From the NCBI GenBank assembly GCA_002304945.1, contig DBPQ01000025.1, positions 1 to 43,089 on the forward strand: a stretch of DNA of 43,089 bases, read 5' to 3'. Below are positions 35,919 through 41,369 of this stretch, one piece after another. Position 1 is the first letter of the stretch, and each line of letters starts with the position of its first letter. A model generated the notes under the pieces. That model was not told the origin of the DNA. It did not search any database and saw only the letters and a program-made list of their open reading frames with translations. Origin of the DNA: Actinomycetales bacterium UBA1416 (GTDB lineage: Bacteria > Actinomycetota > Actinomycetes > Actinomycetales > Actinomycetaceae). Made by a program: the position numbers and the translations under genes.

Positions 35919-36704
35919 ATGGCCGAGGTGCTCGATTTCTCCCACGTCTCCGTCCGGCGCGGGAACAAGGTGATCGTCGACGACGTGAGCTGGCAGGTGG
36001 ACGACGGTGAGCGCTGGGTGGTGCTCGGACCGAACGGCGCCGGCAAGACGACGGTGATCCAACTCGCCGCGGGACGCATGTTCCCGACGCGGGGGACGGT
36101 CTCGGTGCTCGGCGAGCGTCTCGGTGCGGTCGATGTCTCCGAGCTGCGCACCCGGGTGGGTCTCGCCTCCGCGGCGCTCGCGGAGCGGATCCCGGGCACC
36201 GAGAAGGTGCTCGACATCGTCCTGACCGCCGCCTACGGGATGACGGGCCGCTGGCGCGAGGAGTACGACGACGCCGACGTCGCCCGGGCGCGCGACCTCC
36301 TGGCTGCCTTCGGCGTCGCCGCGCTGGAGGGCCGCCGGTTCGCCACCCTGTCCGAGGGGGAGCGCAAGCGCGTGCAGGTCGCCCGCTCGCTCATGAGCGA
36401 TCCGGAACTCCTGATCCTCGACGAGCCCGCCTCCGGTCTCGACCTCGGCGGGCGGGAGGTCCTCCTGCGTGCCCTCGGCGAGCTCGCCGCCGAGCCGCAC
36501 GCTCCCATCCTCGTCCTCGTCACGCACCACGTGGAGGAGATCCCTCCCGGCTTCACCCACGGCCTGCTGATGCGCGCGGGGCGCATCGAGGCGGCCGGCG
36601 AGATCGGTACGGTGATGACCTCCGAGCACCTGTCACGTACATTTGGGATGGGACTTCAGGTGGAGCACCGCGACGGCCGATTCACGGCCCGCGCGCGATC
36701 CTGA
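35919..36704 (+). CDS. Stand-alone ABC ATPase (ModF-like, COG1119 type)
   Basis: The 261-residue ATPase has Walker A GPNGAGKTTVIQLAAG, signature TLSEGERKRVQVA (Glu in place of the second Gly), Walker B LLILDEPASGLDLGG and H-loop LVTHHVEEIPPGFTH. No permease or binding-protein gene is nearby, so a transport role is not supported by context. Related single-domain proteins resemble ModF. It opens the unit that continues with nfeD after a 12-bp gap. Confidence 0.85.
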   Translation: MAEVLDFSHVSVRRGNKVIVDDVSWQVDDGERWVVLGPNGAGKTTVIQLAAGRMFPTRGTVSVLGERLGAVDVSELRTRVGLASAALAERIPGTEKVLDIVLTAAYGMTGRWREEYDDADVARARDLLAAFGVAALEGRRFATLSEGERKRVQVARSLMSDPELLILDEPASGLDLGGREVLLRALGELAAEPHAPILVLVTHHVEEIPPGFTHGLLMRAGRIEAAGEIGTVMTSEHLSRTFGMGLQVEHRDGRFTARARS

Positions 36705-36716
36705 GAGGAGGGGTCC

Positions 36717-37166
36717 ATGGCCTGGATGTGGTGGCTCGGCGGGGCGCTCATCCTCGGCGTCGTCGAGATGCTGACCGTCGACCTCGTCTTCGTGATGTTC
36801 GCGGGGGGAGCGCTCGCCGCGATGATCGTGGCGCTGCTCGGCCTGCCCGCGTGGGCCCAGGTGCTGACCTTCGCGCTCGTCTCGTGGGCTCTCCTCCAGG
36901 TCGCCCGGCCCACCGCCAAGGCCTGGATCGAGGCCTCCACACCGGACACGAAGACCAACGTGGACGCCCTCATCGGCCGCAGTGCCCGCGTGGTCCACGA
37001 GGTGACCGAGGACTCCGGGCGGGTGAAGTTCTCGGGCGAGGTCTGGACCGCCAGGAGTGCGAACCGGGGTGAGGTCTTCACCGTCGGGGAGGACGTCGTC
37101 GTCACCGCCATCAACGGTGCCATCGCCATGGTGGCCCGACCCGAGCCGCCCAGCGGCACCTACTGA
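36717..37166 (+). CDS. NfeD-family membrane protein (short type)
   Basis: The 149-residue protein has two to three hydrophobic helices (about 5-65) followed by an OB-fold-like domain (GRSARVVHEVTEDSGRVKFSGEVW). Short NfeD proteins are nearly always encoded next to an SPFH protein and are thought to assemble with it in membrane microdomains. GAGGAGG precedes the ATG. The partner follows after 18 bp. Confidence 0.9.
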   Translation: MAWMWWLGGALILGVVEMLTVDLVFVMFAGGALAAMIVALLGLPAWAQVLTFALVSWALLQVARPTAKAWIEASTPDTKTNVDALIGRSARVVHEVTEDSGRVKFSGEVWTARSANRGEVFTVGEDVVVTAINGAIAMVARPEPPSGTY

Positions 37167-37184
37167 CAGCAGAAGGAGAACGCC

Positions 37185-38423
37185 TTGGACGCCGGCCAGA
37201 TCATCCTGTGGATCATCCTCGCCCTCTTCGTGATCTTCGTGATCACCGCCATCTCACGCGCAGTGCGGATCGTGCCGCAGGCGGTCGCCCTGATCGTCGA
37301 GCGGCTGGGGAAGTTCCAGACCGTCATGTACGCCGGCCTGCACTTCCTGATCCCCTTCGTGGACCGGGTGCGGGCCGGGGTGGACCTGCGCGAACAGGTC
37401 GTCTCGTTCCCGCCGCAGCCCGTCATCACCTCGGACAACCTCGTGGTCTCCATCGACACGGTCATCTACTTCCAGGTCACGGACCCCAAGGCCGCGACCT
37501 ACGAGATCGCCAACTACATCCTCGGCATCGAACAGCTGACCGTCACCACGCTCCGGAACGTCATCGGCTCGATGGACCTGGAGCAGACCCTCACCTCGCG
37601 GGACCAGATCAACGGGCAGCTCCGCGGCGTCCTCGACGAGGCCACCACCAAGTGGGGCATCCGGGTCAACCGCGTCGAGCTGAAGGCGATCGACCCGCCC
37701 GCCTCGGTGCAGGGCTCCATGGAGCAGCAGATGAAGGCCGAGCGTGACCGCCGCGCCGCCATCCTGACCGCCGAGGGCGTCAAGCAGTCACAGATCCTCG
37801 AGGCCGAGGGCGAGAAGCAGTCCGCCATCCTCCGCGCCGAGGGCCAGGCGCAGGCAGCGATCCTGCGGGCGCAGGGCGAGTCCCGCGCCATCCTGCAGGT
37901 CTTCGACGCCATCCACCGCGGCAACGCGGACCCGAAGCTGCTCGCCTACCAGTACCTCCAGACGCTGCCCAAGATCGCGAACGGCACCTCCTCGAAGATG
38001 TGGATCGTCCCCACCGAGTTCACCACGGCCCTCGACGCCATCACCCGCGGTTTCGGCGGCGCGGGTGGCACAGCCGAGCCGGGAGCGGGCCCGGAGCCCA
38101 CCGGACCCGTCGACTTCGGCGCCCACGATTCCACCATGGTGGACGATCTCGCCAACACCGCCCTCCAGGACCCGTCGGAGGCCCTGCGCGAGGCCCAGTC
38201 CGAGGCGGCCCGCGCCACCGCGGATGCCACGGAGGCGGGCGAGGGCTCGGGCATGCCCTTCTCCAGGTCGGCCGAGGCCGGGATACGCTCTCAGGACACG
38301 CCCCCGCTCCCGGAGCGCCGCCCGTGGGACGCCGACCAGGAACAGCCGGTCGCCGGCCGTCGCGCCGAGGCGCCGCCCGCCGAGGACGCGCCGTCCCCTG
38401 AGGAGCGCTTCGGCCCCCGGTGA
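37185..38423 (+). CDS. SPFH/Band 7 (stomatin/QmcA-like) membrane protein
   Basis: The 412-residue protein has an N-terminal membrane helix (about 5-24), an SPFH domain (VPQAVALIVERLGKF through AIDPPASVQGSMEQQ) and an Ala/Glu-rich coiled region (KQSQILEAEGEKQSAILRAE pattern, about 185-240). A Pro/Glu/Gly-rich C-terminal tail of about 120 residues is longer than in QmcA. TTG 37185 is the start because AGAAGGAG (37171-37178) lies 6 nt upstream and no ATG or GTG precedes the helix. It probably forms oligomeric membrane scaffolds with NfeD. Confidence 0.92.
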   Translation: MDAGQIILWIILALFVIFVITAISRAVRIVPQAVALIVERLGKFQTVMYAGLHFLIPFVDRVRAGVDLREQVVSFPPQPVITSDNLVVSIDTVIYFQVTDPKAATYEIANYILGIEQLTVTTLRNVIGSMDLEQTLTSRDQINGQLRGVLDEATTKWGIRVNRVELKAIDPPASVQGSMEQQMKAERDRRAAILTAEGVKQSQILEAEGEKQSAILRAEGQAQAAILRAQGESRAILQVFDAIHRGNADPKLLAYQYLQTLPKIANGTSSKMWIVPTEFTTALDAITRGFGGAGGTAEPGAGPEPTGPVDFGAHDSTMVDDLANTALQDPSEALREAQSEAARATADATEAGEGSGMPFSRSAEAGIRSQDTPPLPERRPWDADQEQPVAGRRAEAPPAEDAPSPEERFGPR

Positions 38424-39262
38424 TCATCGAGCTGTCCGACGCGGACGACCCCCGGGTCGCCGAGTACACCCACCTCACCGACGTCGCGCTCCGCACCCGC
38501 TTGGAGCCGGAGCGCGGCGTCTACATCGCCGAGAGCTCGGCCGTCATGCGGCGCGCCGTGGCTGCGGGACACCGGCCCCGGTCGTTCCTCATGGCCCCGC
38601 GCTGGCTCGAGTCCGTGTCCGACGTCCTCCAGCAGGCCGGCGGCGCGCCCGACGGCGGCGACGTTCCCGTGTACCTCGCCCCGGAGGAGGTGCTGCGCGG
38701 CGTCACCGGGTTCCACCTCCACCGCGGAGCCCTGGCGTCCATGGACCGGCCGGTGCTGCCCGATGTCGCCACGTTGCTGGCGGGCGCCCGCGGCGGGTCC
38801 GGGGCGCGCCGCGTCGTCGTGCTCGAGGACATCGTGGACCACACCAACGTCGGCGCCGCCGTCCGGTCGGCGGCCGCGCTCGGCGTCGACGCGGTCCTCG
38901 TCACGCCCCGCTGTGCCGACCCGCTCTACCGCCGGGCCGTCCGGGTGTCGATGGGGACGATCTTCCAGGTGCCGTGGACGCGGATCGGCCCGTGGCCGGA
39001 CGGGATCGAGGTACTCCGTTCGCTCGGCTTCACGGTGGCCGCACTCGCGCTGGGGGAGGGGGCGATCCCGCTCGACGAGCTTGCCGCGCGGCCGCCCGAG
39101 CGGCTCGCGCTCGTCCTCGGCACCGAGGGCGACGGCCTCGCCCCGCGCACGATCGCGCGCGCGGACCTGAGCGTCACGATCCCCATGGCGGGGGGAGTGG
39201 ACTCCCTCAACGTCGCGGCGGCCGGCGCCGTCGCGTTCTGGGCGACGCGCGTGCCGAGCTGA
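38420..39262 (+). CDS. SpoU/TrmH-family RNA 2'-O-methyltransferase
   Basis: The 280-residue protein has an N-terminal substrate-binding domain (FLMAPRW, GFHLHRGALASMDRP) and a C-terminal SPOUT domain. The three SpoU motifs are visible: EDIVDHTNVGAAVRSAAALG, LVLGTEGDGL and IPMAGGVDSLNVAAAGAVAFW. It should 2'-O-methylate rRNA or tRNA, but the site is unknown. GTG 38420 overlaps the SPFH stop (GTGA). Confidence 0.9.
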   Translation: MIIELSDADDPRVAEYTHLTDVALRTRLEPERGVYIAESSAVMRRAVAAGHRPRSFLMAPRWLESVSDVLQQAGGAPDGGDVPVYLAPEEVLRGVTGFHLHRGALASMDRPVLPDVATLLAGARGGSGARRVVVLEDIVDHTNVGAAVRSAAALGVDAVLVTPRCADPLYRRAVRVSMGTIFQVPWTRIGPWPDGIEVLRSLGFTVAALALGEGAIPLDELAARPPERLALVLGTEGDGLAPRTIARADLSVTIPMAGGVDSLNVAAAGAVAFWATRVPS

Positions 39263-39277
39263 CCGCGCGCGCCCTCT

Positions 39278-39298
39278 TCGCGAACAGGCGTCGCGAAC
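39278..39298 (+). promoter_or_regulatory. 8-bp direct repeat over the -35/spacer of the heliorhodopsin promoter
   Basis: TCGCGAAC occurs at 39278-39285 and again at 39291-39298, a 13-bp period. The first copy starts where a -35 would stand (17 bp before the -10 at 39301) and the second ends 2 bp before that -10. It may be a regulator or alternative-sigma site. Confidence 0.5.
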
Positions 39299-39300
39299 GC

Positions 39301-39306
39301 TAGGTT
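39301..39306 (+). promoter_or_regulatory. Candidate -10 of leaderless heliorhodopsin gene
   Basis: TAGGTT with a 6-nt spacer (ggacgc) to ATG 39313. No ribosome site is present, so transcription and translation would begin together. Confidence 0.55.
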
Positions 39307-39312
39307 GGACGC

Positions 39313-40077
39313 ATGACCAATCGAACGATCACGCCCGCCGAACAGGGCAGGCTGCGGACGCTCAACCTCGCGGCCGCCGCGCTCCACCTGGCCCAGGCAG
39401 TCGCCGTCGTGGTGCTCGCCACCGACTTCGCCCTGCCGATCACGGCCTCCTACATCGCCGGCCCACCCGGGACCCCTCCCGGTCCCGCGACCAACCTTGC
39501 CGATCTCCCCACCGGCCTCGCGGTCGCGGGCTTCCTGTTCCTGTCCTTCCTCGCCCACCTCATCGTCTCCACCGTGTGGTTCAGGAACTACATCGGGGAC
39601 CTCTCCCGCCAGATCAACCGGGCGCGCTGGGTGGAGTACTCCCTCTCCTCGACCCTGATGCTCGTGGTCATCGCCCAGTTGGTGGGCATCACCGACGTCA
39701 GCGCCCTCATCGGCATCTCCGGGGCCAACGTCTCGATGATCCTGTTCGGCTGGTTGCAGGAGAAGTACGAGGTGGCCGGCGAGGGCGGCTGGCTCCCCTT
39801 CATCTTCGGCTGCATCGCCGGGATCGTCCCCTGGCTCGCGATCATCTTCTACACGATCGCGCCGGGATCCGACGCCGAGCCGCCCACGTTCGTGTACGCG
39901 ATCGTCGTCTCCCTCTTCCTCTTCTTCAACGTCTTCGGCCTCAACCAGTGGCTGCAGTACCGCGCGAAGGGCCGCTTCGCGGACTACCTGTTCGGCGAGC
40001 GCGGCTACATCGTCCTCAGCCTCGTGGCCAAGTCGCTGCTCGCGTGGCAGGTCTTCGGCGGGACGCTGGCGGCCTGA
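39313..40077 (+). CDS. Heliorhodopsin
   Basis: The 254-residue protein has seven membrane helices with a polar N-terminus. It has the heliorhodopsin signatures: NRARWVEYSLSSTLM with E108 as the likely Schiff-base counterion and VLSLVAKSLLAWQVF with K240 as the retinal lysine (equivalent to E107 and K241 of HeR 48C12). H25 and H82 match the two conserved cavity histidines (H23 and H80). Heliorhodopsins are light-absorbing, inverted-topology rhodopsins with slow photocycles and mostly non-pumping, sensory or regulatory roles. No carotene oxygenase or retinal gene lies in the window, so retinal supply is unknown. The next gene starts one base after the stop. Confidence 0.95.
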   Translation: MTNRTITPAEQGRLRTLNLAAAALHLAQAVAVVVLATDFALPITASYIAGPPGTPPGPATNLADLPTGLAVAGFLFLSFLAHLIVSTVWFRNYIGDLSRQINRARWVEYSLSSTLMLVVIAQLVGITDVSALIGISGANVSMILFGWLQEKYEVAGEGGWLPFIFGCIAGIVPWLAIIFYTIAPGSDAEPPTFVYAIVVSLFLFFNVFGLNQWLQYRAKGRFADYLFGERGYIVLSLVAKSLLAWQVFGGTLAA

Positions 40078-40078
40078 G

Positions 40079-40300
40079 GTGCGCACCTACGCGCGCTCCT
40101 TCCTCCTCGCGCTGGCGCTCGGCGCATCGGGCGCGGCGATCGGGGCACTCCTCTACGTGGCCCTGAACCCGGTGCTGGAGGAGTCCACGGGCTTCCTCCG
40201 CGAACTCCAGGGCCCGCTCTGGAACCTGATCCCGCTGCTCGTGCTCGTCGGGATCCTCCTGGGGTTCTGGCTCGGACGGCCCCGGGGCCCGGGGGACTGA
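40079..40300 (+). CDS. Small two-helix membrane protein downstream of heliorhodopsin (73 aa)
   Basis: GTG 40079 starts one base after the heliorhodopsin stop. The 73-residue product has two hydrophobic helices (about 8-30 and 48-67), a short acidic loop (LNPVLEESTGFLRELQGP) and a basic end GRPRGPGD. I do not recognise a family. Tight spacing makes co-transcription and coupled translation very likely, so it is a candidate partner of the rhodopsin. It meets the YbaK-type gene convergently, one base apart. Confidence 0.72.
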   Translation: MRTYARSFLLALALGASGAAIGALLYVALNPVLEESTGFLRELQGPLWNLIPLLVLVGILLGFWLGRPRGPGD

Positions 40301-40301
40301 C

Positions 40302-40886
40302 TCAGAGCGCGAGCCCGTCGACCACCTCGCTGCCCGGCACCTCCGCGAGGAGGGTGCCGGGCAGCAGCAGCTTCGAGCCGCGTACGCCGGAGCCGATGAT
40401 GGCCCAGCCGTCGAGGACCCGCGTGTCGAGGAGGAGCCGCCACCGTCCCTCGCCGGCCGGCAGACCGAGCGGCGTGATCGCGCCGTACTCCATCCCGGAC
40501 GCCGCCACCGCCAGTTCCATCGGCCAGAAGGACGCCTTCCGAACGTCGAGCAGCCGCTTGACGCGGTTGTTGACGTCGGCCCGCGTGGTGGCGCGCACCA
40601 CGCAGGCGGCCACCCGCTCCTCACCGGCGCGGCGGCCGGCGACGATCACGCAGTTCGCGGAGAGGTCGAGGGCGAGGTCGTAGCGCTCGGTCATCGCGGC
40701 GGTGTCGGCGTGGTCGGGGTCGATGGCGGCCACGAGGACGTCGTCGGCCGCTGCCGGCACTCGGGCGATGAGCCCGTGCAGGCCGGCCGCCGCCGGCTCA
40801 CCGAGCAGTTCGGGGGCGTCGACGGCGGGGACCCAGGTGAGGGCGCCCAGCCGGGCGGCGCCGTCGGGGAGTCGGATGGGGTCCAC
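40302..40886 (-). CDS. YbaK/EbsC-family (aminoacyl-tRNA deacylase-like) protein
   Basis: The 194-residue protein has the YbaK-type core: ANCVIVAGRRAGEERVAACVV, the conserved Lys in RVKRLLDVRKASFW and AASGMEYGAITPLGLP followed by GSGVRGSKLLLPG. Family members edit mischarged tRNAs such as Cys-tRNA(Pro), but this branch is longer and its substrate is not clear. GTG 40886 is preferred because AGGAGG lies 3 nt upstream and it follows the TrmL stop; upstream starts would run into trmL. Confidence 0.8.
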   Translation of the reverse strand: MDPIRLPDGAARLGALTWVPAVDAPELLGEPAAAGLHGLIARVPAAADDVLVAAIDPDHADTAAMTERYDLALDLSANCVIVAGRRAGEERVAACVVRATTRADVNNRVKRLLDVRKASFWPMELAVAASGMEYGAITPLGLPAGEGRWRLLLDTRVLDGWAIIGSGVRGSKLLLPGTLLAEVPGSEVVDGLAL

Positions 40887-40894
40887 GGTCCTCC

Positions 40895-41356
40895 TCAGGT
40901 TCCGTCCGCGAAGTCGTGCTGCCGCCACGCCTCGTACGTGGCGATCGCCGCTGAGTTGGACAGGTTCAGGGAACGGATGCCGGGCAGCATCGGGATCCGG
41001 ACGAGGTCGGTCACGCGCGGGTCCGCCAGCACCCAGTCCGGCAGGCCGTCGGGCTCCGGGCCGAAGAGCAGGGCGTCGCCCGGCTCGTAGGCGATGTCGG
41101 TGTACCGGGTGGTTCCCCGGCCGGTGAAGGCGAACATCCGCCCCGGGAGGTGCGCGGCGAGGTCGTCGAGGTCCGGGTGGACGACGACGCGGGCCAGGTC
41201 GTGGTAGTCGAGCCCGGCACGCCGCAGGTGGGCATCGGTGAGCTCGAAGCCGAGCGGCTCCACGAGGTGCAGCGTCGCCCCGGTGCAGGCCACCATGCGG
41301 ATGGCGTTCCCGGTGTTCGGCGGGATCCGCGGGGAGAAGAAGACGACGTGGAACAC
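40895..41356 (-). CDS. trmL: TrmL-like tRNA (cytidine/uridine-34 2'-O)-methyltransferase
   Basis: The 153-residue minimal SPOUT enzyme has FFSPRIPPNTGNAIRMVACTG, LLFGPEPDGLP and IPMLPGIRSLNLSNSAAIATYEAWRQ, the three motifs of TrmL/YibK, which methylates the wobble base of certain leucine tRNAs. Length is normal for the family. GTG 41356 is chosen because TAGGCT lies 7 nt upstream and it begins right at the fold (VFHVVFF); earlier starts would lie inside pabBC. Confidence 0.92.
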   Translation of the reverse strand: MFHVVFFSPRIPPNTGNAIRMVACTGATLHLVEPLGFELTDAHLRRAGLDYHDLARVVVHPDLDDLAAHLPGRMFAFTGRGTTRYTDIAYEPGDALLFGPEPDGLPDWVLADPRVTDLVRIPMLPGIRSLNLSNSAAIATYEAWRQHDFADGT

Positions 41357-41363
41357 GGCGACC

Positions 41364-41369
41364 AGCCTA
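41364..41369 (-). promoter_or_regulatory. Candidate -10 of leaderless trmL, overlapping the pabBC stop codon
   Basis: Minus-strand TAGGCT begins with the TAG stop of the pabBC fusion (41367-41369) and ends 7 nt (ggtcgcc) before GTG 41356. No ribosome site is evident. Confidence 0.5.

Noticed and set aside
33293..36217. Minus-strand open frame of nearly 1000 codons over glgC and glgA
   Set aside because: Out of frame with glgC and antisense to glgA; product is compositionally biased. Only its end (32771-33292) lies outside other genes and was kept as a separate gene.
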